Shown here in pieces: positions 25,671-33,891 of a DNA stretch of 64,000 nt (within the stretch, counting starts at the first letter, position 1; each line of letters begins with the position of its first letter). Below the pieces are notes generated by a model that was not told where the DNA came from, ran no database searches, and saw only the letters and a program-made list of their open reading frames with translations. Position numbers and translations under genes: made by a program. The stretch is from Parashewanella curva. GTDB taxonomy: Bacteria; Pseudomonadota; Gammaproteobacteria; Enterobacterales; Shewanellaceae. The stretch lies in assembly GCF_003675895.1 (NCBI RefSeq), contig NZ_ML014766.1, positions 18,327 to 82,326 on the forward strand, read 5' to 3'.

Positions 25671-28463
25671 TTGACCACCGAACCACGTTCAATCATCACC
25701 AGCCCCAATGATCATCGTCAGTATCGGTTTATTAGACTAGACAATGAACTCAAGGTGCTTTTGATACAAGACGACAAAACTAACCGATCAGCTGTTTCTA
25801 TGGCCGTTAATGTTGGGCACTTCGACGACCCATCAGATCGTGAGGGCATGGCTCATTTTCTAGAGCACATGCTTTTCCTTGGAACTCAAAAATATCCTAA
25901 ATGTGGTGAATTTAATGAGTTTGTAAACCATTATGGCGGCAGTAATAATGCGTGGACTGGCAGCGAGCATACCAACTTTTTTTCTTCAATCGCTCCTGCT
26001 TATTTCGACGCTTTACTGGACCGCTTTAGTCAATTTTTTATCTCTCCGCTTTTTGATGCTGAATTCGTTGATCGAGAACGACACGCTATTGAATCTGAAT
26101 TCAGTTTAAAGCTAAAAGATGATGTACGCCGAATTTTCGATGTCGAGAAAGAAACATGTAATCCAAATCACCCATTTACTCAATTTTCTGTAGGTAACTT
26201 GGTAACGCTTGGCGGTGACGAAAATGAATTACGACAAGAACTTCTCGAGTTTTATCACAATAAGTACAGTGCAAATATTATGACTCTGTGCTTAATTTCT
26301 CCAAATTCTTTAGATGAACTTGAAGCACTGGCTCACAAGTTTTTTTCCGATATCAAAAATAAGTTTCTTAGCAAAAATTACCCGAAAACACCTTTGTATG
26401 ATCAACAACAATTACAAAAGAAAATAAGTGTAGTTCCAGTTAAAAGTCAGCGACGATTAACCATCAGCTTTTTATTACCTAATGTAGAAGAATATTACCC
26501 TAGTAAACCACTCACCTTTATCAGTCACTTGTTAGGAAACGAAACTAAAGGCAGTCTGCTTTCATATCTAAAATCAAAAGGCTGGGTTAACAACCTTTCT
26601 TCTGGTGGCGGTGCCTCTGGGTATAATTTTAAAGATTTTTCAATACTGTATCAGCTTACAGAGCTAGGACTAGAGCACATTGATGACATTGTCATTACCA
26701 CTTTCGAATATTTAGAATTGATAAAACAAGATGGATTAGAAAATTGGCGTTATCAAGAACGTGCTAACTTGCTTCAACAGGCATTCGATTATCAAGAACC
26801 CGTTAAAGCCATGGAACTGGTTAGCCACCTCAGCATCAACATGCAACATTATCCTGTTGAAGATGTTATCTATGGTGATTACCGTATGGACGGGCTAAAC
26901 CTTGCAGAAACCAATTTATTATTAGCAATGCTAAAGCCTGAGCGTATGCGCTTGCAAGTTATTGCACCTGAAATCCAAGCGCAAATTTGCAGCAAGTGGT
27001 ATAAAGCCGAATATAGGATCGATGAGGTAGGCCAATGGCTGATCCAAAAATGTAATAATCCTCATATTAGATCAGAACTAACCTTACCAGAACCAAACCC
27101 TTTTATTATTGAAAAGGCGCGCCCTAGGTTAACGGATTATCCACTCACAATTCCAAGTATTTTAAAAGACGGAAAAGGCTTCAGACTTTGGTATCAAAAA
27201 GACCAAAAATTCAATGTACCGAAAGGTCACATCTATTTAGCCATTGATTCACTTCATGCTTGCGATACGCAAACTCACGCCGCATATACCCGCTTATACA
27301 TAGAAATGGTCTTAGATTACCTCGCTGAATATACCTATGATGCCGAGGTTGCTGGCATTCATTATCATATTTATCCACATCAAGCAGGACTCACGCTCCA
27401 TATCAGTGGTTTTACTATCAAGCAGTTAGACTTATTGAAGCTGATCATCGAAAAAGCTAAAGAGCGTAATTTTTGCCAAACACGCTTTCAGAGAGTGACC
27501 AAACAGCTGATCAGAAACTGGAGAAATATAAGTAACACCCGCCCTATTTCTCAATTATTTTCAGCATTAACCTCAACCGTACAATTAAGAAGCTATGAGC
27601 CATTAAAACTAGCGAAAGAAATTGAGGATGCAACACTAGAGTTACTCCATCAGCATGTTGAACGATTTTACGAAGCCACATACTTAGAAGGCTTCTTATA
27701 TGGCGATTATTTACAAGAGGAAGCCGAAGATATCTGCGAACATTTGAGCGAAGTTCTGGATTTAGTATCCGCTCCAAGCCCTGAAAGTGAACGTGAACTC
27801 GTTAACTTAAAAAATCGAGGGACGTTAGTCAGTAAAGTAAGCACCGAACACCAAGATAGTGCCATTTTAGTTTATTTCCAATCTGAGCATACCAACACAC
27901 TCAACATGGCTCTGTTCAGTTTACTCAATCACACTATGTCATCTTCATTCTTCCACGAGTTAAGAACCCAAAAACAACTTGGATATATGGTTGGAACAAA
28001 CTACTTGCCGCTCAATCGTCATCCAGGAATGATTTTCTACATTCAATCCCCTAACAGTGGGCCGCGATTGCTCTTACAAGAAATTGACAAGTTCATTGGA
28101 GATTTTGCCTATACCGTCATGGAATTAACTTCCGAGCAATGGGAAAAAACCAAAGCTGGGCTCATCAGCCAAATTATGGAACATGATCCTAATCTTAAAA
28201 CTCGAAGCCAGAGGTATTGGACCAGCATTGGGAACAAAGATTATCAATTTAATCAAAGAGAACAAGTAGTGAATGAAATAACTCTCCTCACTAGAGCAGA
28301 GCTGATCCGTTTTTTAATAGAAAAAATGAAAACCAATCATAAAGACAGAATCGTTCTTTATTCTTGTGGTGAAGAACATCAAAACCAACAGATTACAGCC
28401 ACTCAATCCATTCCAGAAGATCTTATTTCATTCAAGCACCACTCTACGCGCTTCAGCCTTTAG
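25671..28463 (+). CDS. Insulinase-type (M16) zinc metallopeptidase
   Basis: The 930-residue protein is a pitrilysin/insulin-degrading-enzyme homologue built from two catalytic-like M16 halves. The inverted zinc site HFLEH is at 62-66 and the downstream Glu ligand is expected in ERHAIESEF near 140; NNAWTGSEHTNFF follows as in the family. The C-terminal half shows the ELRTQKQLGYMVG substrate-binding block. It begins at a TTG codon with AGGA eight bases upstream. E. coli Ptr has a periplasmic signal peptide but this protein has none, so it is probably cytoplasmic. It stands alone between sixA and the GGDEF-EAL gene. Confidence 0.9.
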   Translation: MTTEPRSIITSPNDHRQYRFIRLDNELKVLLIQDDKTNRSAVSMAVNVGHFDDPSDREGMAHFLEHMLFLGTQKYPKCGEFNEFVNHYGGSNNAWTGSEHTNFFSSIAPAYFDALLDRFSQFFISPLFDAEFVDRERHAIESEFSLKLKDDVRRIFDVEKETCNPNHPFTQFSVGNLVTLGGDENELRQELLEFYHNKYSANIMTLCLISPNSLDELEALAHKFFSDIKNKFLSKNYPKTPLYDQQQLQKKISVVPVKSQRRLTISFLLPNVEEYYPSKPLTFISHLLGNETKGSLLSYLKSKGWVNNLSSGGGASGYNFKDFSILYQLTELGLEHIDDIVITTFEYLELIKQDGLENWRYQERANLLQQAFDYQEPVKAMELVSHLSINMQHYPVEDVIYGDYRMDGLNLAETNLLLAMLKPERMRLQVIAPEIQAQICSKWYKAEYRIDEVGQWLIQKCNNPHIRSELTLPEPNPFIIEKARPRLTDYPLTIPSILKDGKGFRLWYQKDQKFNVPKGHIYLAIDSLHACDTQTHAAYTRLYIEMVLDYLAEYTYDAEVAGIHYHIYPHQAGLTLHISGFTIKQLDLLKLIIEKAKERNFCQTRFQRVTKQLIRNWRNISNTRPISQLFSALTSTVQLRSYEPLKLAKEIEDATLELLHQHVERFYEATYLEGFLYGDYLQEEAEDICEHLSEVLDLVSAPSPESERELVNLKNRGTLVSKVSTEHQDSAILVYFQSEHTNTLNMALFSLLNHTMSSSFFHELRTQKQLGYMVGTNYLPLNRHPGMIFYIQSPNSGPRLLLQEIDKFIGDFAYTVMELTSEQWEKTKAGLISQIMEHDPNLKTRSQRYWTSIGNKDYQFNQREQVVNEITLLTRAELIRFLIEKMKTNHKDRIVLYSCGEEHQNQQITATQSIPEDLISFKHHSTRFSL

Positions 28464-28666
28464 AGAATGCTCATAATTGACAATATTGAGTCAGAGAAAA
28501 ACACCGTCAAAATCCTGTTGTTTAGCCATTTATTGACACAATATTTCAAGGCCGCAACAAATAGTGTCAATTAGATACAATAGCTTTGACAAATGGTTAA
28601 GAATCTGAAAAAGTGTTGTGTTCTATCGTACTCGTTAAGCCAATAACAATAAATAAAAAGATAACT

Positions 28667-31600
28667 ATGTATTTCAGACACATTTGTGCCGTGTTTTTAC
28701 TTATCCTCTCAGGGACTATCCATGCTTCTGGCAACTCCGTAGAAGCTTCCCAAACCAAACCGACCTCAATCACTGAACAAAAATCAGACGATTCGATATC
28801 TAAAGACGAAGAAACAGATCTGATCGAAATTCCAGAATCACACATTATTCTCAATACTGAGACTTACGGTGTTGCTGAAGGATTGTCACAGAGTACGGTG
28901 ACCTCGATTGTAGAAGATAAAGATGGCTTTTTGTGGGTGGGCACGGTTAATGGATTAAACCGATTTGATGGTACTGAATTTACCCATTACTACGCAGGCG
29001 AGAGTGGGCTACCTAGTTCATTTATTCGCAGTTTGTTCGTGGACGATAACGGTACGCTTTGGGTTGGTACTGATAGTGGTTTGGCTAGATATAACATTAA
29101 GCTTGAAATTTTTGAAAAAGTACATGATGAACTAATTAATAGTGAACCTGTATGGTCAATTGAGGCCCAAAATGACTCGATTGCTATCACAACAGATTCG
29201 AAAATATTGATTAATGTAAGGCATAACCCAAAAGTTTTATATGAAGATAGTTCTCCGATTGGGATAAGAAACTTTGTTTTACTTACAGATTCAAAGTTAG
29301 TATTCAGGAGCTATAACAAAGAGCTTTTTTATCTTCAGAACGGTCAAAAGAAACTAATAAAAAAAAATATAAACGACTTAATATCACATAATAACAATGT
29401 GTATTTTAGCAGCGAAGATGGATTATTTAAATTAAACAGTAATTATTCAAAGAAAGTCCTAAATCGCACCTCATATAACCACCTAGCCATATATAAGAAC
29501 CAGCTCTTAGGTTTAAACAATCAAATAATATATAACATCACAAAAAATGAAGTCATAGGTAAAATCGAAGGAAAATTATTTCCAATAATTACATTTAAAA
29601 CAGAAAGCAATGACTTTTACATTGGAAGTATTGATTATGGCCTAACCACAATAAAAAACGTAAAAAATCTCATAAATAGACTTAATCTAACAGAAAGCTC
29701 TGTCTGGAGTCTTGAGAACAATCACGACAAGATTTACTATTCCACTAACGATGAAATATCAGTATTAAACATTGATCTTTTCAAAGTCAACACAAAAAAA
29801 TCGAAGCTAAAAGGTTATAAGTTTATAGCTCCATTTAAGTCCAAGCTATATATAGCATCTAACTCCGGCTTGTACTTTTTTGACAATAAAAGTAATAGTT
29901 CAACTAAAATTATTGATGGAAAAATCACTGCAGTATTAAAAGATAAAGGCTCATTACTAGCTGGAACAGATAAAGGGTACTTATATAAAATCCAAGAAAA
30001 ACAAGTCATTAACAAAATTAAGGTATCAGACAAAAAGCCAATTTTCGATATCATAAAAAATAAAAACTCTATTTATATAGCAAGTAAAGATGGTTTGTTT
30101 GAAATAAAACCCAATATAATAAACAAAATATACGATCAAGAAATACACAGCATCTGTATTTCTGATAACAACTTATACCTTGGCACGTCAAATTCATTAA
30201 AAAAATACCACTTAGTAAACAACTCGTATTCAACTGTACATAACGGAAACAAATTCATATATTCAATTTATTGTAAAAATGATGAAGTGATCGCTACATC
30301 TCAATCTGAGTTATTAATCATTCTAAATAACAATCATTATTCATTAAAAATGAATAATGGCAGCCAATCTGAATATAACACAGCAACAATCTTACCATAC
30401 AAAAAAAATAAATTTTTGTTAGCGGGCGTTCAAGGCATTTCAATTTTTGATTTTAAAAAATTAAAAAACCACATAAAATCAAGCAAAGAAATAACAACCC
30501 ACATTTCATCAATATCCATATTAAATAAAAAAGTTGATCTAAAAGAACATAAACAAAACAACAAATATATTTTTAATTATTCGGACTCCCCATTTACGTT
30601 TAATTTTTCTTCAACACAAGCCTCAAGCGAATTTAAATATTTAATGCGAGGAATTGATAGTGAGTGGATTTCAGCAAAATATAACTCCGCGACATATACA
30701 AACATCCCTCATGGTGAATATACCTTCGAAATTGTAGCCATAGACCCTCTAACTGAAAAACAAGGTAATGTAAAAGCTTTAACAGTGGTCATAAATCCCC
30801 CTTGGTGGTTAGATAGAGAAGCTAAATTTACTTATTTTCTTATATGCTTACTTATTTTAGCTCTAATTATAAAATTTTTAAAAAATCGTAGAGAGACTCA
30901 AAAACAGATCGCTTTGAGCGAAGAGCGACTAATGCTTTCTTTATGGGGAAGTGGCGATGAGATGTGGGATTGGGATATTCGAACTGGTAAAATTTTCCGC
31001 TCTAATGTCTGGCAAAGCCTCAATTTTCCCGAAATAGGACAAAGAGCAGAAAATGAAGACCAAGGTCATAATATCCATCCCATGGATCGGAAGCATGTCA
31101 ACAAAATGCTCAGTGAGCACTTAAACGCTAGTACGGATATCTTCGAAGTTCCTTACCGTGTTAAAGACAAAAATGGCGACTGGATTTGGATTTTAGATCG
31201 TGCTCGTGTTGTTGAGCGTGAAGATGATGGTTCACCTGTTCGTATGACAGGAACCATAAAAAATATTAATGATTTTAAGCGTAACGAAGAACAGTTAAAG
31301 CTGTTTGGTACGGCCATTGAAAACATATCTGAAGGTATGTTTATTCTCGATGCTGATTTTCAATTTATCGAAGTTAATTCTGCTTGCTGCAAAATCATGC
31401 GTTGTTCAAATGAAGAGCTTATAGGTAAAAAGCTTAAATTTACTCAATACCCAGATAGTTTTACCCAGCAAGTAAAACATATGCTTACTAACTACGGTCG
31501 CTGGACCAGTGAAATAGACGCTCAGCGCAATGATAGTAGCCTATTTAAAATGGACGTGACGATAGACACCATTTATGACCATAGAGGTAACACCAGCCAC

Positions 31601-32938
31601 TTTGTTGCTATTTTCTCTGATGTCACCATCAAAAAAGCCCAAGAACAAGAGATGCGCCAAATTGCCTCTACAGACAACCTGACAGGGTTACCAAATCGCG
31701 ACAGTTTGCAGTTGACATTAACCAGCTTAGTCACACGTAAAGCTCGTCACTCTTTACTGGTTTTAGATATTGATAACTTCAAAAAAATCAATGATTCACT
31801 AGGTCATGCCCTAGGTGACGAATTGTTAGTTCAAGTATCAAAACGAATGACAGAGGCTTTAGATGGTGATGCCACTCTATACCGCTTAGGCGGAGATGAG
31901 TTTGCTATTGTTATCGAAAAGCTGACCGACATAAAATATATCGCAGCAATTGCCAGTCGAATTATTGAAACCTTTATAAAACCGGTTTCTTTAAAAACTC
32001 ATCAAGCTGTTGTAGGTGTCAGTATTGGCATTGTGCTTTACCCCGATGATGAAGCTAACGAACATGATTTATTAAGATCCGCTGAAGTTGCTATGTATTC
32101 AGCCAAGTCTAATGGTGGCAATAGCTTTAATTTTTATAAAGAATCTGAAAATGCTGGGGCTATTCGTCAATTAGAAGTAGAGAATCTCATTAGAGAAGCG
32201 TTGGAAAAAGATTATTTTGAAGTTTATTACCAACCCAAAATTTCACTAAGTTCAAATAAATTGTCTGGGATGGAAGCTTTAGTACGCTTAATACACCCAG
32301 TTCATGGATTTATTTCTCCAGCTGAATTTATTCCGATTGCTGAAGAAACAGGGCTAATTGTTGAGCTCGGTGAAATTGTACTCAGCAAAGCTTGTCATGC
32401 AACTCAAAAGTGGGTTGAAAAATATGGATTCAACGGTCGAGTTGCAGTAAACCTTTCTTCACGACAATTCGCTTTGCCTGATCTTGAAAAAAGAATCACT
32501 CAAGTACTTAAATATTCTGAGCTTGACTCTAAACATCTTGAAATTGAAATAACTGAAAGTACGGTAATTCAAGACCCTGAACAAGCCATTAAAGTAATGA
32601 CTAAGTTACGCAACATGGGAATAAGCTTAGCTTTAGATGATTTTGGTACGGGTTACTCCTCCCTAACTTATCTTAAGGACTTCCCGATATCTACCATTAA
32701 AATAGACAAATCTTTTATCGATGATATTGATAAATCCGATCGTGACCTCAAAATGGTAGATTCAATTATTACGATTGCCCATAACATGGAGCTCAAAGTA
32801 GTTGCTGAAGGTGTTGAAGAACAAAATCAGCTGACTGCGCTTCGTGCTCTGAAGTGTGAAGAAATACAGGGTTATATTTTTAGTAAGCCATTGCCACCAT
32901 TAGAATTTACAAAGTTTTTAAAAAACAATAAAGGTTAG
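28667..32938 (+). CDS. Propeller-sensor PAS-GGDEF-EAL cyclic-di-GMP protein
   Basis: This 1423-residue membrane sensor starts at ATG 28667, giving a signal peptide (MYFRHICAVFLLILSGTIHA). The periplasmic part has two-component-regulator propeller repeats near the start (VEDKDGFLWVGTVNGLNRF, VDDNGTLWVGTDSGLARY) and a Y_Y_Y-like domain before one membrane helix at about 721-745. Then come two PAS domains, GGDEF at 1075-1079 (intact) and EAL at 1203-1205 with a conserved DFGTGYSSL. No RxxD inhibitory site is visible before GGDEF. It could make or degrade c-di-GMP; direction is undetermined. Nucleotides 29100-30900 are unusually A-rich compared with the rest of the gene. Confidence 0.9.
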   Translation: MYFRHICAVFLLILSGTIHASGNSVEASQTKPTSITEQKSDDSISKDEETDLIEIPESHIILNTETYGVAEGLSQSTVTSIVEDKDGFLWVGTVNGLNRFDGTEFTHYYAGESGLPSSFIRSLFVDDNGTLWVGTDSGLARYNIKLEIFEKVHDELINSEPVWSIEAQNDSIAITTDSKILINVRHNPKVLYEDSSPIGIRNFVLLTDSKLVFRSYNKELFYLQNGQKKLIKKNINDLISHNNNVYFSSEDGLFKLNSNYSKKVLNRTSYNHLAIYKNQLLGLNNQIIYNITKNEVIGKIEGKLFPIITFKTESNDFYIGSIDYGLTTIKNVKNLINRLNLTESSVWSLENNHDKIYYSTNDEISVLNIDLFKVNTKKSKLKGYKFIAPFKSKLYIASNSGLYFFDNKSNSSTKIIDGKITAVLKDKGSLLAGTDKGYLYKIQEKQVINKIKVSDKKPIFDIIKNKNSIYIASKDGLFEIKPNIINKIYDQEIHSICISDNNLYLGTSNSLKKYHLVNNSYSTVHNGNKFIYSIYCKNDEVIATSQSELLIILNNNHYSLKMNNGSQSEYNTATILPYKKNKFLLAGVQGISIFDFKKLKNHIKSSKEITTHISSISILNKKVDLKEHKQNNKYIFNYSDSPFTFNFSSTQASSEFKYLMRGIDSEWISAKYNSATYTNIPHGEYTFEIVAIDPLTEKQGNVKALTVVINPPWWLDREAKFTYFLICLLILALIIKFLKNRRETQKQIALSEERLMLSLWGSGDEMWDWDIRTGKIFRSNVWQSLNFPEIGQRAENEDQGHNIHPMDRKHVNKMLSEHLNASTDIFEVPYRVKDKNGDWIWILDRARVVEREDDGSPVRMTGTIKNINDFKRNEEQLKLFGTAIENISEGMFILDADFQFIEVNSACCKIMRCSNEELIGKKLKFTQYPDSFTQQVKHMLTNYGRWTSEIDAQRNDSSLFKMDVTIDTIYDHRGNTSHFVAIFSDVTIKKAQEQEMRQIASTDNLTGLPNRDSLQLTLTSLVTRKARHSLLVLDIDNFKKINDSLGHALGDELLVQVSKRMTEALDGDATLYRLGGDEFAIVIEKLTDIKYIAAIASRIIETFIKPVSLKTHQAVVGVSIGIVLYPDDEANEHDLLRSAEVAMYSAKSNGGNSFNFYKESENAGAIRQLEVENLIREALEKDYFEVYYQPKISLSSNKLSGMEALVRLIHPVHGFISPAEFIPIAEETGLIVELGEIVLSKACHATQKWVEKYGFNGRVAVNLSSRQFALPDLEKRITQVLKYSELDSKHLEIEITESTVIQDPEQAIKVMTKLRNMGISLALDDFGTGYSSLTYLKDFPISTIKIDKSFIDDIDKSDRDLKMVDSIITIAHNMELKVVAEGVEEQNQLTALRALKCEEIQGYIFSKPLPPLEFTKFLKNNKG

Positions 32939-32950
32939 GAGGCCTAACCT
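32932..32950 (+). terminator. Possible hairpin at the end of the GGDEF-EAL gene
   Basis: AGGTTAGG and CCTAACCT form an eight-pair stem around AGG, spanning the stop codon. No T run follows, so a terminator role is uncertain. Confidence 0.35.
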
Positions 32951-33008
32951 AGTATCTCGATGTAGTAGAAGTAAACATAGCTTTTCCAATTAAAAATAAG
33001 AACATTTG

Positions 33009-33025
33009 TTGGCACGATGTGTGCT
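33009..33025 (+). promoter_or_regulatory. Candidate sigma-54 promoter
   Basis: TTGGCACGATGTGTGCT matches the RpoN consensus YTGGCACGRNNNTTGCW at every fixed position but one (G instead of the first T of TTGC). The -24 GG (33011-33012) and -12 GC (33023-33024) are spaced correctly. The implied transcription start near 33036 lies about 30 bases before the repeat-peptide start codon. Confidence 0.65.
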
Positions 33026-33065
33026 TAGACAATATGAAAATTTCATTAATCATATTGAGAGAACT

Positions 33066-33341
33066 ATGTATAAAAAAATCCTATTAGCTGCGTCTGTCAC
33101 TACAGCATTTTTCGCACTTGCAAATAACGTACAAAGTAAAAAAGAAGTTTCTGAAGTAAATTTAAATGTAGCAACCCCAAAAGTACGCTTAATTGCTGCA
33201 ACCCCAAAAGTACGCTTAATTGCTGCAACTCCTAAAGTTCGTTTAATTGCTGCAACTCCTAAAGTTCGTTTAATTGCTGCAACTCCTAAAGTTCGTTTAA
33301 TTGCTGCAACCCCAAAAGTACGATTAGCACCAATCGCCTAA
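33066..33341 (+). CDS. Small secreted protein of six nine-residue repeats
   Basis: I do not recognise this family. The start at 33066 gives 91 residues: a Sec-type signal peptide (MYKKILLAASVTTAFFALA), a short acidic linker (KKEVSEVNLNV), then ATPKVRLIA at residues 36-44, 45-53, 54-62, 63-71 and 72-80, a sixth truncated copy ATPKVRL at 81-87, and the tail APIA. The nucleotide repeats come in two synonymous versions, yet all six peptides agree, which suggests selection on the peptide. A candidate sigma-54 promoter precedes it and two small genes follow. It could be a peptide precursor, an adhesive or amyloid-like protein, or a signal; none is shown. Confidence 0.7.
   Translation: MYKKILLAASVTTAFFALANNVQSKKEVSEVNLNVATPKVRLIAATPKVRLIAATPKVRLIAATPKVRLIAATPKVRLIAATPKVRLAPIA
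33171..33332 (+). repeat. 27-base tandem repeat (six units) encoding ATPKVRLIA
   Basis: Units 1, 2 and 6 use codons of the form GCAACCCCAAAAGTACG, while units 3 to 5 use GCAACTCCTAAAGTTCG. The period is exactly 27 bases, so the reading frame is kept. The mixture of two versions points to unequal crossing-over or partial gene conversion within the array. Confidence 0.9.
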
Positions 33342-33353
33342 AAGGGTCTCACT

Positions 33354-33470
33354 ATGCTAAGAAACATCCTTATTGCTATGGGTTTAGCAAAGCCTAAAAC
33401 TCATAAAGTGAAGCTACCAAAGGGCTTGAGAGAACTAGAAGTAGTATCTGCAAAAGCTTGGTGGAGCTAA
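33354..33470 (+). CDS. 38-residue peptide gene following the repeat protein
   Basis: ATG 33354 is preceded by AAAGGG at a good distance and begins 12 bases after the repeat-gene stop. The product is a basic peptide (MLRNILIAMGLAKPKTHKVKLPKG..., ending VSAKAWWS) with a short hydrophobic start and two tryptophans at the end. The THKVKLPKG part faintly echoes the TPKVRL repeats. No family is recognised. The ribosome site and spacing are the main evidence that it is translated. Confidence 0.55.
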   Translation: MLRNILIAMGLAKPKTHKVKLPKGLRELEVVSAKAWWS

Positions 33471-33488
33471 TTCCGAGTAGGAATTATT

Positions 33489-33632
33489 ATGAAAGCATCA
33501 GCGTTCGCTGAGGTATCAATCCTCAGCGTTGCTGCTCTCTTAATAACTTATCTATTCACTCGATTACATCAATCCCAAACGCGCTATAACTTTCATTTAA
33601 ATACCCGCATCACTACCCTTTATCTCCCCTAA
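33489..33632 (+). CDS. 47-residue single-membrane-helix peptide gene
   Basis: ATG 33489 follows AGGA with seven bases spacing and lies 18 bases after the 38-residue gene. The product starts MKASAFAEVSILSVAALLIT, a likely membrane helix, then a polar basic tail (RLHQSQTRYNFHLNTR). It completes a tight three-gene set with the repeat protein. No family is recognised, and expression is predicted only from the ribosome site and position. Confidence 0.5.
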   Translation: MKASAFAEVSILSVAALLITYLFTRLHQSQTRYNFHLNTRITTLYLP

Positions 33633-33713
33633 AACAAGTAACTCAACACCAAACCTTCAGAGAAAGTGAACTCTTACCACCTATTTCCTTTGAACTCAAA
33701 GTCTCTGGGGACC

Positions 33714-33733
33714 TGCCTTCGCAGGTATGACGA
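33714..33733. repeat. Second copy of the palindromic repeat end seen at 4441-4460
   Basis: CCTGCCTTCGCAGGTATGAC matches the right end of the element at 4351-4460 exactly. No partner end is clear, so this is a solo half unit or remnant. Confidence 0.7.
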
Positions 33734-33827
33734 AAAAAGAGTTACCACCAGAATGGCAGGTTAACTTGCCATATAGATATCACTTATATCAAATTGATTA
33801 ATAACGACAATTTTCCGGCAGGCAATA

Positions 33828-33855
33828 AAAAAGCGGCTTGTTTTTGCCGCTTTTT
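33828..33855. terminator. Terminator at the end of fadJ (bidirectional shape)
   Basis: AAAAAGCGGC pairs with GCCGCTTTTT across TTGTTTTT. It has A and T runs on both flanks, so it can stop fadJ transcripts from the right and small-operon transcripts from the left. Confidence 0.85.
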
Positions 33856-33891
33856 GTCAGTTTTTTGACGCAGATCTCTTGACTGTAAAAA

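Noticed and set aside
30205..30260. Possible pseudogene break in the A-rich part of the GGDEF-EAL gene
   Set aside because: The frame stays open across the whole region and both output domains are intact, so there is no sign of decay.
33171..33332. CRISPR-like array
   Set aside because: The repeats are directly adjacent, 27 bases with no spacers, and in frame with a secreted protein.
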